64,000 nt of DNA from Polyodon spathula (GCF_017654505.1 NC_054537.1:67981145-68045144); one strand, 5' to 3'. Numbered from the stretch's first letter, positions 25,058 through 37,126 are shown. Numbers and translations: made by a program. The notes: a model not told the origin generated them from the sequence alone.

Positions 25058-25405
25058 ATGGGAAGAAAGAGCATCAAGAAGCGGGACCTGCAGTGACCGC
25101 ATCAACAACAGCAGCAGCAGCAACGACAGCAGCAGCCACCACTGCAGCAGCAACCAGAAGATCCCTCCTTCCCATGGTGCACTTGGTGTGGGAAGAGGAC
25201 CCAGATCAGTCCACCATCACACTGGTGTGGCCGGTGTGAGGAGTATAGTCATGGCTGGCAGGAATGGGCCTATGCACGGCCCATGGAGCAGCAGGACCAA
25301 GAAGCCCCATCGCCTCGGAGATGTATTGGAAAGGCTCTGCTCTGCTGCCAACCCTGCCACTGGCCACAGTGCAACCTGGTTAGGTTCAATACACTCAGAG
25401 CACAC
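25058..25405 (+). pseudogene. Diverged copy of the double-zinc-knuckle ORF of the miniature LTR element
   Basis: Starts with ATG after a run of A, coding MGRKSIKKRDLQ, then an in-frame stop and a Gln-rich tract from CAG repeats. FPWCTWCGK and HWCGRCEEYSHGW follow. The intact frame at 60732-60241 has the same plan (MGKKSRQ…, LFPWCFWCGKEDHRW, NWCGRCEEGGHKW). In this copy the first knuckle has lost its His and last Cys to a small shift, and the second has lost its last Cys. No flanking LTRs are visible. It abuts the broken 5' end of the LINE on the opposite strand. Confidence 0.6.
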
Positions 25406-26751
25406 TGCATTTGTAAAATGCAGTTATTTTTCAGTATAATAAGTAAAATAAATAATCAACAAAAATAGATGGGTAGAACAGTAATGAAAATAGGCATGCA
25501 AGGCAATTATTAACTACCTAACAGAATTATCATTGTGATCTTAACATAGCTCCATAGCTTTAAAGCCTATTGCACTTAAAATACACATTTATTTTGATAA
25601 TAATTTAAAAAGTTATATTGACACCTTTTAAAATTAAATCTCCAGCCATACAAGGCTCATTAAGGGAACATTGATTCGGAAGTGTTGTGACTGACAACTG
25701 CACAAATCACTGAGAACAAGACAAACTGTAGATCACCCACAAAATCTTATATGTTTACAATTTTAAAATCCCAATTTCCAAATCCCAAAATCCTATCAGT
25801 TAAAGTCAAATACATTTGCTGAATTGTGAAAAAATATATATTAAAAATAACTTTAAGGGCTAAACTCAGTACATCGTACCCCGTTCAATTGGGTGTTTCT
25901 TTGTTTTCTGAGCTAAAATCATTTGTGCATTCCCAGGCAAGCTCAGTACATGGCATACCATATTTTAACGTGTACTGCCAAATAAACCCACACCTGGATA
26001 GCTGAGACAGATGGATTTAAGTGCTGCTTTAATAATACAGTGCTGGATAGATTTGGCTGCAAATTAGAATGTAGCATTCCATTAATGTACTTGTTATAAT
26101 AATTGACTGCCGTGTAACTTAATCTTTTTGTTTACTTTAACATTTTCTGCTATTTTCTCCTGTGTTCCGCAGATTGAAATGTGTTATTCATTCCTATTTT
26201 TTGTGAATTCTAATAGCAAATGAAGAACTTTATTTAGTCTCTGAAATGTGGTATTTTCTTACAAAGCAGCACCACTATTTAACTTGAACTTAACATGCAA
26301 TGCATTGCACATGGCCATTTTATATATATGCTGTAGTGTTTGTATAAAATTTAATGATTTATAAATGGCTATAGTGGAGTACCTTTGCCTATTTGTGCTG
26401 TTGGAGTTAGCTGGAGTTGTTTGGTTAGTGTAAAAATTATGACAGTTTTGTCTTTTTGAATGAAAGAAACACAATAGCATTTGCTATGGGTTATTATAAT
26501 AAAGGATTTATTATGCACGTACATGTGTTTTCTAATTTGCATAAAATGATGACACAGATTTAAAATAATCTGAGTTGGGATAAGAGGGGCAAGAACTTTG
26601 TATGAGTATTTGTTTCTCTGGTAGTTTGATATTTGTATTTATAGTAGGCCTGGTGTAGATGACCTGTTATTGTTGTCTCATTCTTTATAAATTATGGAAT
26701 ATTAAACTTTGAGTTAATATGGTCAAGGCATTTAAAGACTCTATATCCTTT

Positions 26752-26827
<76 letters not shown>

Positions 26828-27737
26828 CATTAGCTGATTTTGGGACAATAGTAAAGTCTAGTGGTTTATGAATTGGCTGGCTGCTAGGCCCTAGTGACTA
26901 TTTATCTGGTATTATTTATTTGGTAGGACTAAAAAAAATGCCTACCTGGCACCCCAGATTCATTTCACCACATATTAAACACTAGCTTAATTTATTATTT
27001 ATCTAGTTGAAACAAGTTACTATAGACTGAACGCTTTAGGCTTTGTTTAGATATATTTTTTAAACAATGTTTAAAACTGATTGTTTTAGGTTACTATTTA
27101 TCTCGTGTGGCACTGTATTTATTTTACTTTAGATCCACTACAAAATGAATCACCCATTTCTCCTAAACAAGACTGGATAATGTTGGGTTAAAGAGACATG
27201 TTGGGGTTCCATCTCTTGCACAATTTAAACTCTGCTTAGACCTAATTATCATAAAGGCAGCTCCCCAAGGAGCAGAGCTGAAAAGCCTAAGTAAATACAC
27301 AAGCCTCTACAACCAGTGCTTTGATTTAAAGCCTCTTCTTACCTCCTCACTTGTGTCAGCAATAAGAAACTCTCCAGATTTATTTTTATTTCAAACTCCC
27401 AGTGATGGTCTAACCTATTCCCTTTAGTCATATATTTGAGTATAAGGACAGAGAGTAATTTCTGAAAGCAGTAACACTCTTTTACAAGCAAACACATACA
27501 AAAACATATGCAAAAGATTACTATACAGTACACCAGTTTGTCAGTTGCCCAGTTATTTTCTTCTACTTGTCGTGTTATTCACTGTAAGCTAATGGTGATT
27601 TGTTAAACTGTTTTTGAGTGACAGTGCTCTGTTTTGGCGTTCTCCTGAGAATACTTTGTTGCAGATTAATACGTTATACTTATTCTTGTTGTTCTATATC
27701 TGGTACAGTTGCCAAAGCACAATGGCTGATAGTGTTT
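25406..27737. other. Intergenic, nothing recognised except a (TA)n tract
   Basis: AT-rich unique sequence with no coding or RNA signal. One long (TA)n tract at 26754-26825. Confidence 0.6.
26754..26825. repeat. (TA)n microsatellite
   Basis: About 36 uninterrupted TA units. Confidence 0.96.
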
Positions 27738-28208
27738 TGTGACAGAGAGAGAAAGAATCGAAACTGTAAATCTCCCTCCCGACCAGAAAGGGCGCTGTGT
27801 AAGGTTGGTGGAATGCTCTCCCCTAGAAAGGTCAGCTCGACAGTAGGCAGAAACTGGAAGTCGGCCATTTTGACAGAAGTGTTTAGCTGCATGTACACGA
27901 AACGACTCCCTTGCAATCAGGTACGGGGCAGGCAGTGATTGGAGAAACCCTGGTGCCGGGCTGATTGCAGGGAGGACTTGGGTAGTATAAAGGGGACACA
28001 GCTACGTAAGTACACAGCCGGGGTCAGTTCAGGATGGTCGACTGAGATGGGCGGGAGGTAATTTAGTGGTCAAAATAAGAGATCTAACATGCTTGTAAAC
28101 AAGTCCTGTCCCTTTCTACTGAATTTCTACCCTTAAAGTTGAAGGCATTCTGGGTGTTATTTTAATACACTATTTTCTCGTCTGTGGAGGTTAATTTAAT
28201 GTGCCACT
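27738..28208 (+). mobile_element. LTR remnant related to the solo LTR at 16349
   Basis: Begins TGTGACAG. It shares with the minus-strand reading of the 16349-17043 LTR both this start and a block (AATCTCCCTCCCGACC then GGGCGCT here; AATCTTCCTCCCGACC then GGGCACT there). A TATA-like box (tagtataaagggg) lies near 27983. GC content is well above the surroundings. The right edge, placed at gtgccac near 28208, is uncertain and I found no target duplication. It may be truncated. Confidence 0.55.
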
Positions 28209-28247
28209 ACCTGTTATTTCTTCCAAGAACTCAGATGCAAAAAAAGG

Positions 28248-28460
28248 TCAGATTGCAAGTTGCCTCATTGTTCTTATTGCATGTTGCCTCACTGTTCGTA
28301 TAGCATGCTGTCTTGTTTTTTTAATTGCAAGTTGCCTCATTGTTCTTATTGCACGTTGCCTCACTGTTCATTCACTGTTTGTATAGCATGCTGTCTTGTT
28401 TTCTGATTGCATGTTGCCTAACAGTTTAGTTTTCTTGCTGCATGTTTTCTCTTGTTCATC
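28248..28460. repeat. Degenerate minisatellite (unit about 30 bp)
   Basis: Repeated units built on gcaagttgcctcattgttct and gcatgctgtcttgtttt recur about six to seven times with substitutions and length changes. The + strand frame (repeats of IASCLIVLIACCLTV) is this repeat translated. Confidence 0.75.
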
Positions 28461-28663
28461 TTTCTGTAATGATAATTTACTGTAAGTAGTTTAATGATCT
28501 TTATCATCTATAAAATGTTATAAAATATAAATTTTCTGCAATAAAATGTTTTATTCTGATTTTTTATTTATTCTAGTTTTGAAAATAAATAAATACAGCA
28601 TAATATGGAAGTTTTTTTGTCTCCCTCCCTCCCAAATAAAATTCTTAATATCAAAGTTTTATT

Positions 28664-28720
28664 TGTATATATATATTATATATAATATATATATATATAT
28701 ATATAATATATATATATATT
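28664..28720. repeat. (TA)n tract
   Basis: Interrupted TA tract. Confidence 0.9.
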
Positions 28721-29059
28721 GTGTAACTTATATTGTTTATATATTTATTTTTGGAACTATTGAACACACAAATTTTCTTTATTTTTTGTACTTAAATACA
28801 ATTTACAATTTACTTAAATACAATCTCAAACAGGGCAATAATATTTCCAAGCTCACTTTTTGGCAAGTCTTAGCCATGGTCTGCCATTAACATTTCGGAG
28901 GTTAATTTTTGTAAAATACTATGCATTACAAAACCTTATCTATCCCCGCATTTGTATAAGAAATTTTCATTCTGATTTCAGATTTGAAATACTTGTCAAA
29001 TCCTAAAGCTACAATGTACTCTGTTTTTTATTATGAAACTTGGAAAGAGGTTGAAAAAT

Positions 29060-29061
29060 AG

Positions 29062-29116
<55 letters not shown>

Positions 29117-29145
29117 TATATATAATTTATATAATAATTTACATT
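29060..29145. repeat. (TA)n tract
   Basis: Interrupted TA tract between two copies of an unidentified short repeat. Confidence 0.9.
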
Positions 29146-30388
29146 TGCCATTTTGGAGGTTGATTTTTTGTAAAATACTATGCATTATAAAACCTTATTT
29201 AGCTCTGCAACTGTTCAAAATATTTCAATTCTGATTTCAGATTTGAAATCCCTGGGAAATTGTTTTTTTTATATGACATTATTTATTATATTTCATATTT
29301 TGATAGTTTTTTGGGAGGTGTAGCTTATATGGAAAAAAATGCCTTTCTGTAGGTGTATTGGGTTTAAATTTCTGATTTAAGGTTCCAAAACTACAAGCGC
29401 TTAAACATGAAGTGTTCATACTTATGACCAAATATGGTCATAAGTAGGGTTAAAGAAAAACATGTTTTTTCCTCATCTCTTTTCAGCAGCTGATTCTTTA
29501 TTTCCACTTAGGCTTGTATTTCTGATAGTTTATACTCTTTGTTCTTTGTTGTTTCTTTATTTATTTTATTCTTCCTTTCTAATGACTTCTTTTGGTTATT
29601 GTAAAATGTTATCTTTTCATACCGGGGGTTACTTGATATTGTTAAAAGGAAAGCTACATTTTTATACTTAAAGCAGGCCAATGCTGAAATAATTTTATTA
29701 CAGGAGACACATTCTTGTGATAAGGATATTACGTTTTGGAAAACACAGGGGGGGGATGATATGCTATTTGATCACAGATCAAACCATTCTTCTGATGTAG
29801 CCATTTTATTTAACAAATAAAAAGTGGATACTATAATCACTGTTAATCCAATGCAGGTAAATTGATTATCCTTACTATTAAGGTTGACCATACGTATTTT
29901 ATTATATGCAACATCTATGGATATAACTCTTCTTTACAGAACAAACAGCTGTATGTGACTACTAAGGAAAACATTACTGAGATTAAAAAACAGATTGAGA
30001 TTATAATGAGGCTCCTAATAATATATTGGACAGATTCCCTTAAAAAGAAATACACAGGAAAGCCAAATCCATAATTCAGATTTTTTTTTTTTTTTTTCCG
30101 GTTTGAATTTGGTACATGCATGGAGATTCTATAACCCAAATAAAAAGGAATTTACCTGGAACAGTAAAGATGGAACGCGGAAATCCAAATTATATTTGTG
30201 ATTGATTTCTGCCGAATCACTGCAATACCTTAACATTGTTTCACATCTGCCTTCTCCTTTTACGGATCACAATGCTCTCCTTTTTAATTTAAATGTAATC
30301 TCTCTAATAAAAATGGTATTTTAACTGGCTACTAGAAATTGAACTAATCTTTTTTAAAAGACAATATTTTTGTGACAAGGTGTAAACT

Positions 30389-30706
30389 TTGATTAATAAT
30401 ACACTATATAATGATTTAAATAAATCATACATTAGTAGATGGGAGCTTTTTAAATTTGAATTTAGAAAAATGGCTGTGGAATTTAGTAAAATTAAACAGG
30501 AAAAAGTAAGTATTGTTTCTTTAAATGATAAATTATCCTCTTTGATCAATAAAGGTTTATTGTCTGATGAGGAATCTTTAGAATGGCAAAACCTACAATT
30601 AGCACTTGATAAATATTTTATTGAACTAACTAATGGTGCTTTCGTTCATTCGCATGCTAAATGGTTAGAAAATGGTGAGAAATTTCAGTTATTTTTTTGT
30701 TCTTGA
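30389..30706 (+). pseudogene. L1-like ORF2 fragment, linker after endonuclease
   Basis: Longest uninterrupted piece of the LINE ORF2 (105 codons). It has the charged helical linker that follows the endonuclease in L1-type proteins (KLSSLINKGLLSDEESLEW then LQLALDKYFIELTNGAFVHS). It joins in decayed frames to the endonuclease before it, and the reverse transcriptase that should follow is gone. Confidence 0.65.
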
Positions 30707-30868
30707 AAATGTAATTTTTAACTAACGTTTATTTGTTCTTTAAATATTAATTTCAAGCAGCCATTAGTCAAACTGAGATTGCACAATATGTAGGAACATT
30801 TTACCATATTTTTTATAGTTCTAATTTCAAGAATTAAGAGACTGAGGAATTTTTAAACAAAATTAATA

Positions 30869-31435
30869 CAGTGCTCCCTCGCTATAAGGATCTCAGCTAT
30901 AATGCTCCTCGGATATAACGCTCCTACAGTATGTCCCCCATTTCTGTATACTAGTGATGCAATATTTCTACAGTAAATACAGTGCCAGTGTTGTTCAAAC
31001 TGTTATCAACTTCCTGGGCTAACTTCCGTTTCTGTCTCTCCCTTTTGATATAGTATTCGAACTGAGTGTGGGGCGAGCCCATTCCCTCTTCCCCTCTCTC
31101 GACACGCTCTCCTCGTACTTGGTTTGCTTGTCTGTTGCTTTGAACTGAACTCCCAACCGCCAGGCTATTTATAGTTTAAAAACTGCTAATTAAAATGATC
31201 CATGAATGGGAATATTACTTTGGTTTTTTTTGTTTTTTTGTTTATTATAAAAAAATATGGCATTGATTACATGGCGCTTTATAGAGGGGAAGTTATTTTA
31301 TTTTGTATTTTAGTCAGATGTGTGTTGTTATGTGTCCCGCGGCACCCCACATCCCCTTCCTCGTTTATAACGCTTTTCGATTAAAATGCTCATATTGCGT
31401 GTCCCCGAGACCCGCGTTATAACGAGGGAGCACTG
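30869..31435. mobile_element. pogo/Tigger-like MITE
   Basis: Terminal inverted repeats CAGTGCTCCCTCGCTATAA (left) and CAGTGCTCCCTCGTTATAA (reverse complement of the right end) are nearly identical and have the CAGT…CCCTCG form of pogo/Tigger transposons. It is preceded by TA, and followed by CA where a second TA would be expected. No transposase is coded in its 567 bp. It lies within the decayed L1-like LINE. Confidence 0.8.
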
Positions 31436-32695
31436 CAGTACCAATCCCAAGCTTGATAGTGAAATGATTGATTCTCGTGACAATACTACTTTATTTTTAA
31501 GTAACCTGGATTGGATAAAGAAAGCCATTGATCATATTAATCATTTTTCTTATGCCTCTGGTTAAGCTTACATTTAGCTAAATGTGTGATTTTATTTATT
31601 CATGATTCACCTGAGACAAGTGTAGAAAACATTTCAGTTAAAAACCGTTAAATACCTTGGAATTTGTATTTCTAATAATACTCTTGGAAAAGAAAAAAAA
31701 AAAAAATTATTTCCTAAAATACAAAAAAAAGTAAAAAATACATTTCTAATCTCTGGTTACAGAGAGATTTTACTATTTTTGGTAGATATTTATTTTCTAA
31801 AGTTCTAGACTGGTATAACCTGCACTCTCATTGTATGTACTGTATCTAAAAAATATATTAAAATATTAATGATGTATTATTAAAATGTATTTGGAAGAAC
31901 AAACCCCATAAAATAAAATAAAAATATTATTATTTCTAATCCAAAAAATTGGTGGTTTATATAACATAGACTTTAATCGTCTCAACAATACCTTTAAAAT
32001 TAAATGGTTAAAACATCTTTTGCTCCATGATAACTCCTTTTGGTTTTTAATTCCAAACTTAATTTCCCATAAATTGGGAGGTCTAAAATTTCTGTTACCA
32101 TGCAATTATTCCCTAGATACAATTCCCTGTAATCTAGCAAAATTTCACTGGCAAGCCTTAACAGCTTGGAAGCTAGCTCATATTCATGACTTTTCCCCTA
32201 ATAGAGCATTATTATGGAACAACCGAAATGTTTTAAAAAGAGGGAAATCTTTTTTTTTATTGAGTCATGGCAGGAAAACAATATTTTCTTAGATTGTTTT
32301 TGTTGATAATGGAAACATTCTGTCATATGAAGCTTTTATGAATAATTTCAATTTTCCTTTGCCATACAAATATTTTTGTTATGTTGTAAGTGTTCGGTCT
32401 CTTTTACTGAATTAAAGATTAGAGCTAAACTTCTTTTAGATCCCACTTGTTCCAATACTTATATTAGAATCACCTTTGTTAATGAAGATTATACACTATC
32501 TATAGAAACTTCCTTTTGGAATGGCATTTTTAATAATATTAATTGGCAGTTAACTTGGTCCCTTCCCTCGAAAATACTGTATTAATAACAAAATTGTAGA
32601 AGTTAGTTTTAAGATTTTATATAAGATTTACCCTATGAATGAGACAGTTAGTAAATATAACTTTTATGTATCATCCTTGTATAGCTTTTGTAATG

Positions 32696-32700
32696 GGGAA
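32696..32700. repeat. 5-bp target-site duplication (gggaa), left copy
   Basis: Matches gggaa at 38013-38017 exactly. It dates the insertion of the LTR element into the LINE. Confidence 0.85.
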
Positions 32701-33867
32701 TGTCATGAAGTAGAATGGACTTGCGACAAAGGGAGGTGATAGGAATGATGCAGATGATCAAGATGTGACAATGAGCAGTGAAGTTTTATTAAGGACACAC
32801 ACAAATTACAGAGTCTGGTCAGTGTAAACACTTCAGTTTTAGTGTGCCAAAAAAAAAAAAAAAAAAAAATTGTAACTTACCAAAACGCACACTAAAAAAA
32901 GGAAAACAGGTTGTATAGCAAAACAGCACACACAGAACAATCCACTTGAGTCCACTTTCACAGTCTTTAACTGAAGCACTTCATATACTCACAACAGCAA
33001 AAAATAAAGACAATAAATAAGCAGCTCACATAACTGAGTTGAACTCTTAATAAGAGCTCTTTGGTATAGAGAGCAGCAATAAGTGACCGCAAGGCTTAAA
33101 CTCCCTCCCTAGACTGAACACAGGATGGACTTAAAGACATCACCCTCATTAAACTCCACCTTTCAGGAAAAACCACCACTACATATAACAGGTAGGTATG
33201 GAATCATGACTTCAAAAAAACAACAATACAATACATGGCCATAAAAACATTTCTGTTTCTTATTTAACAGAGAGGTCTCATACAATATCATACATTTACA
33301 TTACAATATAACATATATCAGGGTAGTAATACCTTATTAACATTTTACGGAAAAAATCTGTAATATTAAAAACTCCCCCATTAACTAACATTGGGCATGC
33401 TTCCATGTAGAAAGCTGAGTGCTTGCAGTGTGTGCGTCCCTACTATCAACACATCTGCGTAACAGGCCAACAGCATGAGTACAAGCTGGCGAAGAGGCCC
33501 TCTGCTCTCCCCCAGGTAAGAATTAAATATAGATTAATGAGAACAGAACTAAAAAGAAAATACTGTTACTGTTTATACAGCAGAACATACTCTCTCGTTG
33601 AAAATAGATGCATGCACTCATCTCCTCATAGAAGAAAGCAGATTGCCATATAACTATTGTTAAAAACATAACATGACTTTTTTTCTTTTTCTCTCTTTCA
33701 GAGCAACCCAGCAGAGAAGAAACCCAACGGGACTGCAAAGACCACACAAGTAAGTTTAAACATATTCTTTTCTTCCACAGTTATTTTAATTGCCCAAAGA
33801 GTTTAAATGTTTTTAACAAAAAAAATGTCAGAAAGTGATGAGGTCGGGGCTAATCCGCATCATCACA
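32701..33867 (-). repeat. 3' LTR of the Gmr1-like element
   Basis: On the minus strand begins TGTGATGATGCGG and ends with CTTCATGACA. It matches the other LTR over several blocks (for example acaggttgtatagcaaaaca and aacacatctgcgtaacaggc). It is about 320 bp longer, with extra sequence near 32715-32885 and 33240-33410 that the right copy lacks. Carries AATAAA on the minus strand near 32790. Confidence 0.85.
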
Positions 33868-33880
33868 CACCCCACCACTT
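33868..33880 (-). other. Polypurine tract of the Gmr1-like element
   Basis: Minus strand AAGTGGTGGGGTG lies directly between the end of the pol frame and the start of the 3' LTR, the expected position of the plus-strand DNA primer. Confidence 0.65.
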
Positions 33881-33884
33881 AAAA

Positions 33885-35181
33885 TTGTCCATCCTCGAGA
33901 AGTTGGGACAAAAAGTCTGCAATAGTATTCTGTCATCCTGCCCGATATTTCACTGGAAGGGTTGCAAAGTCAGGTACCACCTGGTAATGTGAGCGTTACT
34001 GTCCTCCATTTGATGTAGCCATTGCAAGGCTCTATAGTCAGTCTCCCAAAAAATTCCTTCCCAATCAAGTAATACTTAACGGTATCTACGGACCGTTTGA
34101 TAGTCAAGCATTCTTTTTCCACTGTGGAGTAGTTCCCTAGGAAGCAATCTGCGACTGATCTACTGCAGCAACACAGCCCATAACCCTACCCCAGAGGCAT
34201 CAGTTTGCACTGTGAAAGGTTGTTCGAAATCAGGACTCTGTAAAACTGACTCTTGACACATGTGCTCCTTCAGATCTTTAAAAGCTCTTTCACAGTGTTC
34301 AGTCCATACAATTGTGTTCAGACTTGATTTCCTGGTTAAGTCCATATTTTCTGGTTGGATGAGGACATGCTTGGATGGCTTCAACCTTGATCATCTGAGG
34401 TTTTACTAATTCTCTACGTAAGACATAGCCCAGATAATGGATGCTAGCTTTAGCCAAGGTATATTTGCTGGCGTTGCCCACCAGCCCTGCTCGACTTATC
34501 CTCTCGAAGACGTCCTTTATATGCCGCAGGTGTTCTTCCCATGATGAGGTGTAGATAACAACATCAGTGTAGGCAGTTGTGTAACTTTCTGCCCCCCGCA
34601 GCACTTGGTCCATGACTTGCTGAAAAGTGGCGGCTGCTCCATATAACCCAGATAGCATTATAGTCAACTGATACAGCTTACTTTGTACCTTGAATACTGT
34701 AAGCTCTTTAGCAGACTTTATTAGAGGCACTTGCCAATAACCTTTGCACAAATCCAGCATACTCAGGTACTGAGCTTTTACCAGTCACTCAATAAGTTTG
34801 TCAACCCTAGTCATAGGGTATGGATCGAAAGCTGAAATAGCATTGATCTTGGAAAAATCCACTCAAAATCGTAAGCTGCTGCCCTTTTTTGGTACTAGAA
34901 CAACCTGGCTGCACCACTCACAGTGTGAAGGTTCAATCACCCCCATCTGCAACATCACCTCCACCTCCTTCTTTAGAGCGGGTATGAGCTTTGCAGGAAC
35001 ACATTTGTTGAATTGGTCCTGGACTTAGGTGGTGCTCATCCAACTCAATCTGACCCAGTTCCTCCTTAAGCAACCCTTTCAGAACACATTGGAGTAACTC
35101 TGTCAGTTGAGTTGGAGACAATTGAGTCATCTCAGGGTATATTGCAGGGCCCTGAGCAATGGAAAAGTACTGTTCCTTCAA
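33885..35181 (-). pseudogene. Reverse transcriptase and RNase H of the Gmr1-like element
   Basis: Frames 35181-34933, 34760-34299 and 34384-34160 plus shifted sequence to 33885 make one decayed domain pair. Visible are a pre-RT region (LGQIELDEHHLSPGPIQQ), motif A LDLCKGYWQVPL, SGLYGAAATFQQVMDQVL, and KYTLAKASIHYLGYVL. The active-site block reads YTDVVIY where family members have Y-x-DD, so a catalytic Asp is lost. RNase H starts with FEQPFTVQTDASGVGLWAVL (first catalytic Asp kept) and runs through NYSTVEKECL to NTIADFLSQLLEDGQF and a stop at the polypurine tract. No integrase follows. Confidence 0.85.
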
Positions 35182-35633
35182 CTCCTTCCTCTGTAATGGA
35201 GGAGGCCCATAACTAGGTAGATGCCAAATCGTTCCTAGGCACCCATTCCTTTAACAGGTTGTCGTGGTATACCTGAGTTTTCTTCCTTTTGTCTGGCACA
35301 TTTCCCTTAAGACCTCATAGGGTCCTTGCCATTTAACCAACAGTCCACTTTCTGATGTTGGTAAGAGCAGTAAAACTTTCTTTCCCAGAACATAAGATCT
35401 GGCATGTGAAGAGCAACCCTACCATGTTTTCTGCTACTCTGAGCTTCACCCATGTTCTCATGAAAAACAATTGAGAGTTGATCCAATTTTTGCCACATTT
35501 TAAGCATATAGACTAGAATATGCATGTGTTATTGTGGTTGCTCTCCTTCCCAGGCCTCCTTCAACACATCAAGGGGACCTCGAACTTGATGACCATACAA
35601 GAGTTCAAAAGGTAAATAACCCGTGGATGCTTG

Positions 35634-36141
35634 TCAGACCTCTCTATAGGAAAAGAGATAAGGGAGCCAATAGTCCAAATCGAAACCGATGTCAGAAATA
35701 AACTTCCGCAGCATAATCTTGAAGATTTGGTTAAAATATTCGACTGGTCCATCAGATTGCGGATGATATGGTGTGGTTCTAATGCTTTTTATCCCTAACA
35801 ACATATACACCTGTCCTATCAATTTGGAATTAAAATTAATGCCTTGACCGGTAGTGAAATCTTGGGGAACCTCCCCTCTTGAAAACAACTGCAATAGAGC
35901 ATTTGCTACTGCCTCGTCTGAATCCTCCTCAAGAGGAATGCCTCAGAATACCTGTAGTGTAATCCCAAATCACTAAGATATAGTGATTACCTGCACTACT
36001 TCTCTCTAATGGGCCTACAATATCCATAGCCACCCTGGTGAAAGGAACATCCACAACAGGCAAATTCACTAGAGGTGCCCTATTCCTTTTTTCCTGATAT
36101 TCAGGGCATGACTGAAAAAATGTTATCACATCCTCATACAT
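35634..36141 (-). pseudogene. Integrase of the Gmr1-like element
   Basis: Two overlapping-frame pieces. The first has the end of the HHCC zinc domain (SCPEYQ, second Cys changed) and RVAMDIVGPLERSSAGNHYI with the first catalytic Asp. The second has TTGQGINF, where the usual Asp of the T-D-Q-G motif is Gly, then IRTTPYHPQSDGPVEYFNQI with the catalytic Glu. It would have inserted the cDNA into the genome. It lies upstream of the reverse transcriptase, the diagnostic feature of this element. The GPxF-like tail region (35525-35307) is degenerate. Confidence 0.85.
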
Positions 36142-36499
36142 TCTGGGACAATGTATTAGAAATTATATATATTGTCTTATTTTGTTCCAAGTCACCTGAC
36201 CATGGTATTGCATGCCATTACCTTCATTCTTAAATTCCGTGGCATCACTAACCGTTTGCCTACATTAGTCTGTCAATAAAATCTCTCTCCTATCAAAACT
36301 AATTTTTCACATTTCATTAAATTAACTTCTCCTATCAGTGTCAGGCACTACCTTAGCAAATAAAGGCTTAAGCATTTCATCCTGCCTCTGCATAGCAACT
36401 ATATCAATAGGAATGTCTTCTGCTCCTCTATAACAGGGCTATGCAGCAAGTCTCGCTCCTTTGGGCACACCCACTTTGCTATAAGTCTTTAAGCCGTGT

Positions 36500-37126
36500 T
36501 TATAACTCTCTTGATGTCTCCTTTTCCTGAAGACTAGTTGCTCTAAATCTCAAACGGTAGGTTTCTACTTGAATTTCAAATTTCATTAGAATAGCAGTTT
36601 TGACCTTGTCATAGTTCTGAGTATCATTCATATGCATTGCAACATACAGTACCCTTGCTTTTAAAAGTGGAATCAGATGCAGGGCCCATTCATCCTTCGG
36701 CCACTTGCACCCCAAAGCAATACTCTCAGAAGTAGTTAAATAATGTTCAGTATCCTCATCCTCCAAAAATGCATTTTTGGTGCTTTCCATCCAGTTGAAA
36801 CTGAATGTTCCACCTGAGTCATTACTAGGGCTGGAGCTGTTGGGTCTGGAGCTGGTACTGGATCTAGAGTTGGGTCTGGAGCTGGTACTGGAACTAGAGT
36901 TAGGTCTGGAGCTAAAGCTGCTGCACATCACAATGGCTGCCGCTCCCGTTGGTCCTGGCTTACTTTCTCCTGTAGCAAAGAAAACTGATGCTGCAGGGCT
37001 CACCACCGCTGTTTGTGTCGCTACGCGTCCTGCTCCATCCTCTCTTCTCTCGTTTGCTGAATCCTCATGAAGTTTCAAAGCATGACATTGAGCTTTGCGG
37101 TGCCTTCTTCCGTCGCTGACTCCCAT
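36500..37126 (-). pseudogene. Gag of the Gmr1-like element
   Basis: Open for about 208 codons on the minus strand, beginning near the primer site. The N-terminal half is low-complexity, with a tandem Ser/Arg/Pro/Asn repeat (SSRPNSSSSTSS), coded by an 18-30 bp tandem repeat at 36835-36910. The second half has the capsid C-terminal signature LKARVLYVAMHM, YDKVKTAILMKFEI and ETYRLRFRA. It would form the particle core. The end at 36500 is a frameshift or stop, and the protease expected between here and integrase is not readable. Confidence 0.75.

Larger units (their letters stand above)
28461..29590. other. AT-rich intergenic DNA with two TA tracts
   Basis: A segment near 28890-28990 (ggaggttaatttttgtaaaatactatgcatta … aaaaccttat) recurs near 29154-29250, so this is a locally duplicated, unidentified repeat pair flanking the TA tract. 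No coding signal. Confidence 0.6.
29590..32700 (+). mobile_element. L1-like LINE, left segment (split by a later insertion)
   Basis: Decayed + strand LINE ORF2. The endonuclease is readable across frames: EIILLQETHSCDKDITFW (about 29690), HTYFIICNIYGYNSS (about 29890), then FTWNSKDGTRKSKLYL and TDHNALLFNLN (about 30150-30290). A connector follows (30389-30706). The central reverse transcriptase palm is missing. The C-terminal region is present (FKIKWLKHLLLHDNSFWFLI and HKLGGLKFLLPCNYS, about 32000-32110; ILYKIYPMNETVSKYNF, about 32620). The frame is interrupted at 32700 by the LTR element and resumes at 38013. Confidence 0.82.

Noticed and set aside
28201..28386. Hydrophobic repeat frame as a membrane peptide
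   Set aside because: It is a translated degenerate minisatellite with no start context.
36777..37070. Leu/Glu-repeat + strand frame
   Set aside because: It is antisense to the Ser/Arg/Pro repeat of the Gmr1-like gag.
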